From contig CM019069.1 of the NCBI GenBank assembly GCA_009667805.1, positions 99,545,204 through 99,609,203 on the forward strand: DNA of 64,000 bases, in the 5' to 3' direction. The position numbers and the translations under genes are program-made. Positions 11,154 through 22,200 of this stretch are shown piece after piece; position 1 is the stretch's first letter, and each line of letters opens with the position of its first letter. This DNA comes from Leptobrachium leishanense (taxonomy: Eukaryota > Chordata > Amphibia > Anura > Megophryidae). A model generated the notes under the pieces. It worked only from the letters and a program-made list of their open reading frames with translations. It made no database searches and had not been told where the DNA came from.

Positions 11154-11435
11154 AACGCTGGCCGTGTGCATGTAAAGCACGCGGCCAGCGTTCCCCTCCG
11201 GCGCGACAAATACTCACCCTTCCTGAAGTTCCGGTCGCTGGGCAGTGATGCGGTCACGTGGCCGCCGGGCGCATCTGTGACGCTGCCTCCAGCCGAGAGG
11301 CAGCGTCACAGGAGCGCCCAGTGGCCGCAGGAACGCATCACTGCCCAGCGACCGGAACTTCAGGAAGGGTGAGTATTTGGCGCGCCGGAGGGGAACGCTG
11401 GCCGCGTGCTTTACATGCACGCGGCCAGCTTCCCC
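11150..11435. repeat. Large GC-rich palindrome in hAT MITE copy A
   Basis: The arms run from about 11150 and to about 11435 around a centre near 11292. They include GAACGCTGGCC/GGCCAGC, CTTCCTGAAGTTCCGGTCGC with its complement, and an inner GACGCTGCCTC hairpin. The arms are near-identical over more than 100 bp. Confidence 0.8.
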
Positions 11436-11650
11436 AGCCCCGCGGATACCGGCAAGCCGGCCCAGCGCCGGCTTCCGGTATCGGCGGGATGTATCGGGCC
11501 GTTTGCACGAGTAACAAGTACTCGTGCAAACGGCAATATCGGCCCCGATACTAGTATCGGTATCGGTGCATCCCGAATTATAGATTTTGATTTTGTGGTT
11601 TATATATCACAATGAAAATGTTTTGGAGTTCTTAGTATATGGTATTTTAG

Positions 11651-12053
11651 AAGCTCACATCTCCCTCTGCCACAGCGCCTGCTTCTGGACCCAGAACCTA
11701 AGCCTGGCCACAAGCTCACATCTCCCTCTGCCACAGCGCCTGCTTCTGGACACAGAACCTAAGGTACTGGCGATCAACAAGTCTTCTGCAATTCTACTCC
11801 ACAATCTCGACTTTAATCCTACTGTTCATATTTTATGCTTGCATCTATTAATATTTTGGCTGTTTTTCTTGATAAATGTGTGCTCTGCTTTCTTAAACCC
11901 ATGCGCTAATATGGCCGCCCCTCCCCCTCACCATGTCGTAAAAATACTGGCTTATACAGCCCACAAGCTCTAATTCTGCAACCGCTTTATTCAACAGCCC
12001 GGCCACAAGCTCACATCTCCCTCTGCCACAGTGCCTGCTTCTGGACTCTGCTG
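11651..12053 (+). repeat. Dispersed and tandem ~55-bp repeat
   Basis: The sequence AAGCTCACATCTCCCTCTGC with its CTGCTTCTGGA continuation occurs at 11651, 11712 and 12007. The first two are tandem and the third lies 240 bases further on. No gene is visible, and 12054-12236 holds nothing recognisable. Confidence 0.8.
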
Positions 12054-12236
12054 TCCCACCACCCCAGTGCTGGTCTGAAATTTGTAGCTTACTTTCCAGC
12101 TGCTTCCACTTTGCAAATCACCTAATTAACCCAAGGTTCTAGCCCTTTCCATGATATGTTAAACTATATATTTGTGTTTTGTTTTTAATAGCTTGCATTT
12201 TATTACTTTGTAATTCTGTAACAATTTAATGTTTTT

Positions 12237-14145
12237 TATTTTTTATTTTATTATAATTCAAGGTTTTTATTTTGTAAGAATAAACATAGTAAATCAACAG
12301 AAGTGGCCTCGCAGGGCCAGAAAAACTCGCATACGTAATACATATGACACAAAAGATCCAGCGACATAAAAATGTCTCAGAAAATAAGGGTGGGTGTAGG
12401 ATAATAGGGAAGAAGGGGTTATACACGCAACGCTGCCAAAAAGATGGTGATCCAAATAACCGTGGAAAGGAAAAGGAAGAAAAACAAATATAGGAGAAAA
12501 AAATAAAAGGGGGGGGGGGTGGGGGGAATGGCAAAGGCCATCTCCATGACACTCCTGGCACGCTCCCGAAAGAGGCCATGGAGGGACAATGTCACGAGGC
12601 CCGGGATCCTAAGGGCCAATCATAACAAACAGTCATGGTGGCACACCTCAGGCAACCCAGTATTGCCAAAAATATAAAAATAAAAAAAAGGGGGGGGGGG
12701 AAGGGAATGAATACACCATCTCCAGCAGAACGAGTATCTAACATACCAACTAAGATAGAAGGGGAAAGGAAAGCGCACATCTAGTCTCAAAAGTAAAACA
12801 AGTCTTCGGGGTACATCGAGATAAAGCAGGAGTCCTCAGACACAAAACAGTAGGGGGGTCTCATAAGTGCGCCGCAAAAAATGTGAAAAAACAGGGGGGG
12901 TTAATAAAGATCCCATCAAAAAGCAAGAGTCCTCAGAAAGCGACATAAGTTCTATCAAGCAAGGTCTCATAAAAGAAAAAAGAAACTAAAAAAAAATAAA
13001 GTCAGCCGAAAGAGGAACACAGCAATCAGCGGCAAGGCCATCTCAGCCGGCATCCCTTATTGGAATCTCACGTGCAGCAGGCAGGTTACTGCGTAGGCCA
13101 AGGTCCACAGTGTCGACAAACCTGCTACCACAAAACAGCTCGCCAAGTATATCCAAGGCCCGGGTCATCTTAGGCAGCCCAGCGTCGCCAGTTCGATGTA
13201 GGGCCGGTCGTGGTGCCAATAGACACAGCCACGCCATCTTCTTACCCCGTTGAGGGAAGTTCTCCAATAACCTCGGGTATCCCTGTGCGCACACCCAGGT
13301 ATCCATCTTTACATGCGCCGCTATCCTCTGCTCGACTGCAGCATTTTCTGAGACAACCACGCTGGCCGATCTGATGGTCGCCGTGCTAGTAATGCTCGAA
13401 TAAGCAGTCTCTCCCTTGCTCACTCGCGGTCCAGGGGTCCCCCCCAAACACTGAGAACTCCAGCGCGGTATGGGATCCCCTAACTCCTCAGACTCCTCCA
13501 CCGCTGCGCAGCCAGGCTCCTCTGCTACCTTCCGGTCTCCCTCAGGCGCAGGCGAGTTCAAGGCAGCCGCCTCTCTGTAGCTCTGCAGTACCGCTGTGAA
13601 GCGCCTCATGTCTCCCCTCGTCAGCGGGCGATCAGCCTCTCCCTCCTCCAATAGCAGGGTGTCCAGGCGCAGGAATAGTGCCTCCATGCCAGTCAGCAAG
13701 GGAAGCATCAGGGCATCCTCCTGCCGCCGCGTATGCACTCCACTCTCCCCCTCCACAGGGCAGTCACTTGTGCTGGGAGACGGGGGCCCTCCATCTTCCC
13801 GGCATTCATCCAGGCAGTGGTTGGTGGGAGCAGCAGAGGTGCTGCGGAGTGGGGCAAGGTCCCGAGATGGTAGCCGGAAGGACACCCCGGCCGGGAAGTA
13901 CTCAAGGCTCCCGGTCCAGGGATCTGCCCGATGGTAGGCCGCAAGATGGCCGACGGCATCTTCCTCAAATTTTCTAGTCTCTGGTCCGGAGGGGGGGAAC
14001 CAAGCGGCCTCCGGACAGTGTTAAACCGATAGCCAGCCGCCCAGGAGCACTTCAAAGAGGAATCTCTGTAGGAAAAGTCTGCTAATTGTCCCTATACCGA
14101 GCAGACATGCGGAGCTCCTGGAGAACACGTCCGCTCCTGTGAACC
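12237..14145 (-). mobile_element. Short L1-like retroelement, copy A
   Basis: A 15-bp direct repeat CAATTTAATGTTTTT flanks the element (12222-12236 and 14146-14160). Its A-rich tail on the minus strand lies at the left. The 5' end has a GAGCGGACGTG...GGAGCTCCGCATG start shared with the copy at 52764-54425. The body holds one ORF1-like frame (13043-13885) and no reverse transcriptase, so it is non-autonomous. It lies downstream of POLR3K in the same orientation. Confidence 0.75.
13043..13885 (-). CDS. ORF of short L1-like element, unknown function
   Basis: An open frame of 280 codons covers most of the body of the short L1-like element. It is acidic in its first half (runs of Glu and Asp), with leucine-rich segments around residues 65-75. 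I recognise no catalytic motif and no clear RRM or zinc knuckle. The related element at 52764-54425 has a frame in the same place (53452-54312, 286 codons) with the same acidic, Ser/Pro-rich character. Whether the frame is translated is unknown. Confidence 0.4.
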   Translation of the reverse strand: MSFRLPSRDLAPLRSTSAAPTNHCLDECREDGGPPSPSTSDCPVEGESGVHTRRQEDALMLPLLTGMEALFLRLDTLLLEEGEADRPLTRGDMRRFTAVLQSYREAAALNSPAPEGDRKVAEEPGCAAVEESEELGDPIPRWSSQCLGGTPGPRVSKGETAYSSITSTATIRSASVVVSENAAVEQRIAAHVKMDTWVCAQGYPRLLENFPQRGKKMAWLCLLAPRPALHRTGDAGLPKMTRALDILGELFCGSRFVDTVDLGLRSNLPAAREIPIRDAG

Positions 14146-14154
14146 CAATTTAAT

Positions 14155-14240
14155 GTTTTTGAACCCTGGACATACTTGAAAACTAGAGAAATCTCAATGT
14201 ATCATTCCTGGTAAAATCCTTTACAAATAAATAAATTGTA
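14155..14240 (+). mobile_element. L2-type LINE, 3' tail fragment
   Basis: GGACATACTTGAAAACTAGA and the AAATAAATAAATTG tail match the 3' ends of the two L2-like copies at 20291 and 34092, but in plus orientation. It lies about 33 bases beyond the POLR3K stop codon, in what should be the 3' untranslated region. Confidence 0.7.
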
Positions 14241-14272
14241 CTACCTTTATACTATATTTTTCTTACCCAACA

Positions 14273-14400
14273 TTAATCTCTCCATCTATGTCCACACTGC
14301 AAGTTGCAACACTTGTAAAACGTAGTCATCGGTTCATCAGCCGATCTGGTCTGAATCTGCATGAAATACGCACGTCGGTGATCACACTTTGGGCAAGTTT
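14273..14400 (-). CDS. POLR3K: POLR3K exon 3 (terminal coding exon)
   Basis: It encodes the C-terminal zinc ribbon from codon 67 to the stop at 14273-14275. The acceptor reads TTATTTACAG on the minus strand at 14401-14410. The exon enters in phase 1 (its first two bases complete the Glu67 codon). No AATAAA signal was seen on the minus strand between the stop and the L2 tail, so the polyadenylation site is not located. Confidence 0.95.
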
Positions 14401-17400
14401 CTGTAAATAAATAAAAATAGGGTTTAATTAAAAAAATTGTGTGAAAAAAATTACACATTTATGTCTTTTTTTTCAATCAATAAGACGTTTTTATTTTATG
14501 CTTAAACAATACGAACATGAGGGAAGTGGGGTACAAAAGGAAAAAAATGGGGGGAACCAGGGAATATTGCAACCATACACGAAATAGAGACAGGTTTCAT
14601 GTTAATTTAAACAATTTAACTGTATAGACATCCGACACAGATCAATGGTCCATACTAGATTGTGGAATCCCCGCTATATCTCTAGCCATCCCGTCCAGAA
14701 GTCTCAACATACTCAGTCGGTCAGTAATCTCTGATTGTGGGAAGACTAGAGGATTTAGCTGCGACTAAGGGCAGACACTACATGAGCTAAAGACTGCTTT
14801 TGTAGACGGGAGAGGGAATCCGGCATAAACTGGAGAAGGAGAATCTCAGGGGCCAGTTGAACCTCCGAGCCTACAATCTCAGAACTTAAACGTGCTATAG
14901 AGATCCAAAATTGAGTTATTAAGCGGCAAGTCCACCAAATATGGAAGAACGAGCCTGTTTCCTCTCCACATCGCTAGCACACAGCCACGACTTTAGGATT
15001 AAAATGATGTTCCCTATCAGGAGTAATGTACCATCTGTATAACACTTTGTTCCTCGCCTCCGTCAGATACACAATGAAATTTACAAGTATCAAAAAGAAA
15101 AAAACACTCCGCCCAAGTTGAATCAGATATCGGAATCCCCAAGTCCTTATCCCAGTTTGATTTAAAACACCACTTAGGTGGTTTAACTGGAGACACTAGT
15201 ATTCTATACAGTAGTGAAAGAGGGTGGACGTCGGGAGAGGGTGACACACAATATTGTTCAAAAGGGGTCTATATTTGGCGAAAGGCACCTCAACCTAGAG
15301 CCGGGATCGATTAGGCTCAATAATCTGAGAGTGAGTTTCTATTGCATATTCACCAGAACTTTGTACAAAACCGTCTGCACGATTATATATACACTGAGAT
15401 TTATCAACTGAGGAAAAAGGACGTGACGGCTGGACACCAATTTCCACAGTGCAATCAATTTGTTTTCCAGTGACTTGTGAACATTTGTATGGATTCATTT
15501 TATTTGCACGTGCACTTTTGCAGTTTAGGAAGTATTCAGCAACGAACAATTTCTTTTGAAGACCTTATTTATGGATTTTCGTGCACTTTACTTGGACACA
15601 AAATTGTGCATGCACTTTATAAAAGGATGCAAGTTGGGGTTGTTTCTACTGGCGCAATATATGTTATAATGGATAATAGGGTATTTGTTCCCAGATTTCA
15701 AAAGTATATCGTACAAAACAATGCAATTGTGACTCCTCGCAATATAAAGTGCTCTCGTGCTGTAGTACCTCAGTAACACAATTGTGCAAGTTCATCGATA
15801 AAGTGCATATAGTGCGTATAGTGCAATATAGTGCTGATCAAACTGGGGTGGTAAAGTTCAATGGAGTCAACGGGTTTAGTTCAGATTGTCCCGTTTTAGG
15901 AGGATTGTGCCTAAATGGCAAAGTACTTATAATTCTGATGTCCTTGATGGTGGCTTCTTATTACTCCTCACTTAAATTTTTATTGTGGTCACTGGTGTAC
16001 TCCAATATATATAGAACAGAGGAGAGAGAGGGGAAAATAGTGCAAGATTGTTTCAGTACACTACAAAGTGCAAAATGGTGGTGGTATTGCACTTACGAAT
16101 TCCAGAGCCTCATGTGTCCAGGCTCTGGATTGAAGTGCCTTGAGCCAAGTAGAGAGTGGCTTCTGCCCTTCTTTGTAACAGCCTTATCGTCTCGACCGGG
16201 AAGACAAAAGGGACAGCACTCTCATGGCACAATATCAGTAAGAAAAGATATAAATGGTGGAATTCATATGCACTCACCGATTGAGAAGCCTTCAATATCC
16301 AATATCTTTACGTTTTTATTAATATGAAAGACAGTCAGCAAAGTAAATACAAAGAAAGAGGCCGCACAGGGCCAATACAGGTCATCAGGAATACAGGAGA
16401 TAGACAACAGGTGAAAAATAAGAGAACAAAAAGCCAATTAGGACCAAAATAGGACATCGGTTAGGCAGCCCATAGAGATAAAACAAAAGGGAGTCTTTGT
16501 GAATACAGTACTGAAAATCAAAAGTCGCTTTAACCAATAACAGAAAAAAGTCTGCCGAAGGCATCCAACATAAGGAAAGAGAAGAAAAAAAAAAAGGGGG
16601 GCCCCATGGCCTACCTGCGGTCAATTGTGCCTGCCCTGGTGAATTCCCAAGCGGCCAAATTATCCGCAGGGAGGCAATGGGGGGGGGGGGGGAGAAAAAT
16701 GGCACCTGTCTGGGCACTCCGAGGCAAAGGCAAACACCAGGCCACCGCAGTGATCCCAGGGTATCCCCAAAAAGCCAAAAACAAAAATTGGGGGGGGGGG
16801 GGGACATAAAAAGCAAAAAAGGGGTGTCAAAAAGGTGGGAATCCAAGCCAAAAATTAAAACTGCGAGAGTATCAGAGAGAACTTCAGCCTGTATCCTTAA
16901 ACGGGATCGGGGTCACAGCAGGCAGTTCTGCATAGGGCGATCCGGTCACACCGGACACAGAAGCAGTAACCCTCCAGGAGATAGGGCCAGTAATTCCGCA
17001 GATCACAAATTCTTCACTGAGTACCGGGCACTGCGCCACCCGGTCTCCAAAGCACTCCACACTGCCTCTCAGGTAAGCAGAAGCCGGTGAAGCCCCACTT
17101 CGTACGGCAGACCCCACAGCTCGAACATCTCCAGCATCACAGGACTCCAGGAGAAAGCCGCCACAGCCGGTTCAACTGCAATGGTCAATTCCCAGGTCCC
17201 GAACACCACCACCTCTTTAGTACGCCAGTCGAGGGTCTCCTCTGGGGTACAGCGATCCAGGATCGGCGCTCCATCTGGACTACCAACCTCCCCGGAGCTC
17301 TCCACAGCCGCCAGACCGGTGTCAGCGAGGACTAACCACCCAATCTTGGTCTTAATTTTATAGCTCTCCCTTTCAGCAGCTTTCACTTCTCAGTCTGATT

Positions 17401-19244
17401 AACCCCTTGACCGCTAAGGACATGTCATTATCTCCCTGTAGCCTTTGAAGTGAAGAAATTATGCCAATTACACTTGTTTGCCTTTCTCCGATTGCATTCT
17501 GAAAGAAACATTACCAGACCATATACGTGACTCGCAACATAAAAATAAAAAAGCAGAAAGAAACAATGCGTCTTTTAAATGTGAACACCGTAACCATTGT
17601 AATGTGAAGATTCCCCATTCTAGAAGACGGACATTAAAAAGCGACCCCTTCCTCTAAAGGGGAGTCTGCTCTTTCTAATGATAGGTCATATATTAATATG
17701 GAAAGCAGCAGACTTTATAGAATTGAAAATAGACAGTTGATTAACTCTTCAAGCAGCTGCTGATTGTATTTACCGAAAAGTTTACATCTTTGTCTACTAT
17801 ACTGTTTATCATATATTTATTGACATTAAACAATATACATTTTACACAAAAAAAAAAATCTTCAAGCAGGTATATCTGGTATACGTGAAGAGAGGTCCTA
17901 GTGACGCAACTGTTTGATAGAGCAACACCAGTATCTTAGGTGTTGCAGTACATGTACAATGTATCAGTCAATATTAAAGTGCAATAGTATATATTTACTT
18001 TTCTAAAAAGGTGCTACAAATATAAATTCAAGAATAAAATTGTTGCGAGCAATATATATAAAAAGTGCATATAGTAAAAAAAAAAAAAAGTGCAGTTACT
18101 TCAGGTATCATACGAGGTTGGATTATTAGTGTTGACAATAACTAAAGTCCTGTATTTATTTAAACGGTCCAAACGTAGTGCAAAAAGTTGTAACAAATGT
18201 CCATCTGGTGCTTACAGAGCAGAGACTCAGCCCCGGTGTTCCTCTCAGAATTATGGAGACAGCACACTGCATAATGAAAATTACTAATACTCTTTAAAAT
18301 GAGGGGGTCACTTGCGCCCCCCCCCAAGAAGCAGAGGATCACCATAAAAATGGTTAATGCCTGTCTAAGGATAGCAGAGAATCGTTTATTTTGCAGGGTT
18401 CTGCAATTATATAGCTTAGATCTCATACTGTGCTGTGTTTAGAGGGAAGGGAGACCCCTCACCCATTTTGGAAAGAAGAACCACCTCTTTCTAATGAGGG
18501 GGGGTTACACTTGGTGACGGTCAAGCAATCACAGCAGGAACAGTCATACTCTAATATCACCATGTGTGTATAACTCAAATCCAGATGGGTGGGCATCCGC
18601 TCTGCAACCCCCCCCACATGTAAGGTTCCAAGGCAGCGCCGCCACAAGAAGGCCAAATCTAAATGTTGCTGCATCCAGAGTATAGTCCTGGCAGCACTTT
18701 TCATATTTGTTATATGCTGCCTTGCTTTTCACCTTCCAGGACTCCTGCAGCATATAATTAATTAGCACTGGCTGGCCCACAATAAAAGGAACATTCCCAC
18801 ATCCAGCTAGTGCTCTTCCATTGAAGCAATTGTTTTCAGAGTGAGGACATACAGTGGTCTGGCACCTCAGGGGTTAAAGACAGGCATCACTTGAAAAGAG
18901 AAGACACAGCCCTTCCAAGCGATGCCTGCCTTCAGCTTGTAGCACCTCCCGATCGGGAGAGGGATCCGAAAATTACATCATCGCGCCTGACGCGAAGACG
19001 TAATTTCCGTCGGGAGGCCTATAAAAGCGGCATCTGACTTCCCTGAAGTCGGAACGCCGCGGGACCCCAGAGAGTATCTCTCACAAGGCTCCTGCTAGCG
19101 GATGATGTGTGAGGAACGTCCTCCGCATACAGCGGGCGTCAATGAGGACGTTCCCCACACGTCACACGCAGCAAAGGGGTTAATTCCAGATATATTCAAT
19201 CAGCACTTTTGTAAACAGCGTTTCAATCTTAACACTTCCAAAAA

Positions 19245-19279
<35 letters not shown>

Positions 19280-22200
19280 CACGGTTGTCAGCTTGTTGGC
19301 TTTTTCCTGATCATGACTGAGAATCTCTGGCAATCTTTGGTAAGGCAGCAAACAGCCAGGAGACTCCCGCAGAAACTGCAAAAGGATCCCAGACACCAGG
19401 AGATTCAACTGCTACAAGGAGGCAGACTGCAGACAAAAGGGGGAGAGGTCACCCATAAGGACCTACAGGCCTGACCAGTGAGCCGAATTTGTTCTAGGCT
19501 CCAAACAATGTGAGTGGGTCTACTATTTGTATTTGAATCCTGCATACAGTGTGCACTATGTATCTTTCTTGTTCTATATGAGGGAGAGAGGACAACGGTA
19601 CACAAGGATTACATATAGAGACTACACTACCCCCAATCAAGACTGAGAGACCTTTTTTCCACCCATAAGAGGACGTGCTACACGGGCTGAGTGACTAAGA
19701 ATAAATAACCCTGAGGATTGACTCCCGGGGACACTCCTGTCCACTACCATTCTCCAGCTCAGTCCATTAAATTTGAAAGTTGCACGTCTCTACAAATTAT
19801 TTTTTCTGTGTCTGCACTATGCACTTTAACTACCCAGGGGCACCCTTGTTCCACTAATCTTATACAGAAGTATTGTATATGTATGAAAACCCATTAAGAC
19901 AATTTCCTCTGCAACAGCATTTCTTTTTTCTTTTCGCTCTAAGCACTTTAGCCACCAAACTGCCTCATTGTTTGATATTGAACCGTACGCACAGCAATCT
20001 CGTTTTTTTTAGGTGGCAGCGAAACAAGGTTGCAAATAATACTTTTCTCTGCCTGCACTTTAGCCACTAAGTGGCCTTGCTGCTTTAAATTTCTACATTC
20101 AAATAAAGGTTTGTCACTTTGAAACCATGTTATTAACTTATCACAACGTATTATATCTTGCTTGCACAGCGCACTTTAATCATTAGATGGTCCCACTACT
20201 TTATAAATTATATAACTGCACGAAAAGCGTTCAAGCTCTAAGGAGACAGTGCGAATGAGTCTATATTGATTTTAGATTCCAACGGTGTAGAGACATTTAT
20301 TTATTTATAAAGTATTTAACCAGGAAGAATACATTTAGATTTCTCGTTTTCAAGTAGGTCCTGGGTTCAAGAACATTGTATTTCTGTAACGACTAACACT
20401 TCAAAGTAATAAAATGCAAGATATTAAAAACACAAATATACAGATTAACAGAAAATAAATATGTAAGTAAAATAGTCATTATGTTACATGTTTACAGGTG
20501 CATTCCGTATTGAGGTATGGTAATAGGGAGCTCGAGTGACTTAAGACTGGGGGAAGATTTGATGGCGTCTGGGAGGTTATTCCATAACTGCGGTGCTCTG
20601 TAGGAAAATGAGGACCGAGCCACTGTCTTTTTGTATTGTGCTATTGCACGCAAGGTGCAGGTCCTAGATCGGAGGTTATAGGATGAGGGAACTGCTAGGG
20701 GAAGCAGCCTATTCAGGTAGGATGGCAGCTTCCCGGAAAAGCTCTTAAACACCAGGCCGGAAAGGTGAAGGGTGCGTTTAGACTCCAGCGATGGCCAGTT
20801 TAGCTCTTTTAACATGTCACAATGGTGGGTCATGTAGTTACCTTGTAGCACAAAGTGGCAGAATGCGTTATACAATGGAGTAGGTTTCTGAAGGTGTGTT
20901 TGCAGGGCAGCTGCATACACTACATCTCCGGATTCAATAGCCGGCATAAGCATTTGTTGTACAAACTGCTTTCTTACCACGGGGCTCAGGCAGGATTGGT
21001 TTCTGTACAGGGCACCTAGTTTGGGGTAAAGTTTAGATGAGAGTTTTTCGATGTGGGGGCCAAAGGATAGATTAGGGTCCAACCACATACCTAGATATTT
21101 GAGAGAAGTGACTGTGGTCAGCATGCCATTTGATTTTGTCCCAACACATAGATGGGGATTTTGCAATTTGTGTAGTTTAGGTGCTGTTCCAAAGAGCATC
21201 GTTACAGTTTTGTCAGTATTTTAAAAAAGTTTGTTGTGTTTGATCCACTTTTCTACCTCTGAATTGTTCTTGCAGCACTGCCTCCAGCTGCGGGAGATTT
21301 GGTTTGCTGGTACAGATTACGGTGTCGTCTGCGTACATGTGTACAGTTGAGGCTTTGCAGATGTTAGGCAGATCATTTATGAATATCGTGAATAGCAGGG
21401 GGCTCAGTATTGAGCCTTGGGGTACCCCGCAAGTAACTGGGAGGGGGAGGGAGGCGCTGCCATAAATGGACACATATTGCGATCGGTCGGATACATATGA
21501 TTGAAACCAGGATAGTGTGCGATCACCAATACCAGAGTTTAAGTTTTTTTTAACAAGATGCCATGGTCTATTGCGTCAAAGGCCTTGGCAAAATCAAGGA
21601 AGATGGCTCCAGTTAGGTTTCCTTGTTCCATGCCTGCTTGGATATCATTGCAGACTTTTAAAAGGGCGGTCGTAGTTGAGTGATTTGGATGAAAGCCGGA
21701 TTGATCTGGGGTTAAGTAGTTCCAATATCTATAATATAAAACAGTAAGAAGGCGGCGTGTCCGTCACAGTCTTCAAATGCGCGCGCAACCAGTGTACTGC
21801 TGGGTGCGCGTGCATCTGCCGTGGCACAGCCGGCTTTAACACCTTCACTGCGGATGCCCCACACGTCATCCGCAAGCAGGAGCCCCGGAGATACTCCCCT
21901 CTCTTCCCAGGGTCCTGCGGCATTCTGGCTTCAGGGAAGCCAGACGCTGACTATAGGCCGGCCCCCAACGTAAATGATGTCATCGCGCCTGCGCAATGAT
22001 GTAATTTCCAGGCGACTCCCCGGCAATGCCGGGAGATCGCCTGAAAGGGAGGGGGGGGGGGGGAATCCTTTCCTCCCGATCGGGAGGGTTGACAGCAAAA
22101 AAAAACAGGCACCGCTTTGAAGGGCAGTGTCTGCCCTTTAAAGCGGTGCCTGGTTTTTAACCCTACAATTGCCAGATCGCGATCGGCAGCCGATCACAAT

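Larger units (their letters stand above)
10486..11576. mobile_element. hAT MITE, copy A, with minisatellite
   Basis: The left end is TAGGGATGCACCGATACC and the right end its complement with the last bases changed (CCCGA for CCCTA). The 8-bp target duplication ATTATAGA is perfect (10478-10485 and 11577-11584), as expected for hAT. It has no transposase. Inside are the minisatellite (10640-11153) and a large palindrome (11150-11435). A second copy with the same ends is at 50394-51589. The long open frames over the repeats exist because 21 is a multiple of three. Confidence 0.9.

Noticed and set aside
10588..11372. Long open frames across the 21-bp repeat array (up to 128 codons on both strands)
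   Set aside because: The unit length is a multiple of three, so any stop-free phase stays open. All phases and both strands are open, and no domain is present.
14401..14458. N-terminal extension of the exon 3 frame to an ATG at 14458
   Set aside because: It reads through the acceptor polypyrimidine region. The exon boundary at 14400 and the phase match to exon 2 are clear.
15749..16327. A 192-codon plus frame
   Set aside because: No recognisable domain and low-complexity surroundings. Likely chance.
20340..20360. tRNA-like GGTTC box (also at 34160)
   Set aside because: The motif CCTGGGTTCRAGAAC is part of the L2 3' tail, and no cloverleaf can be formed around it.
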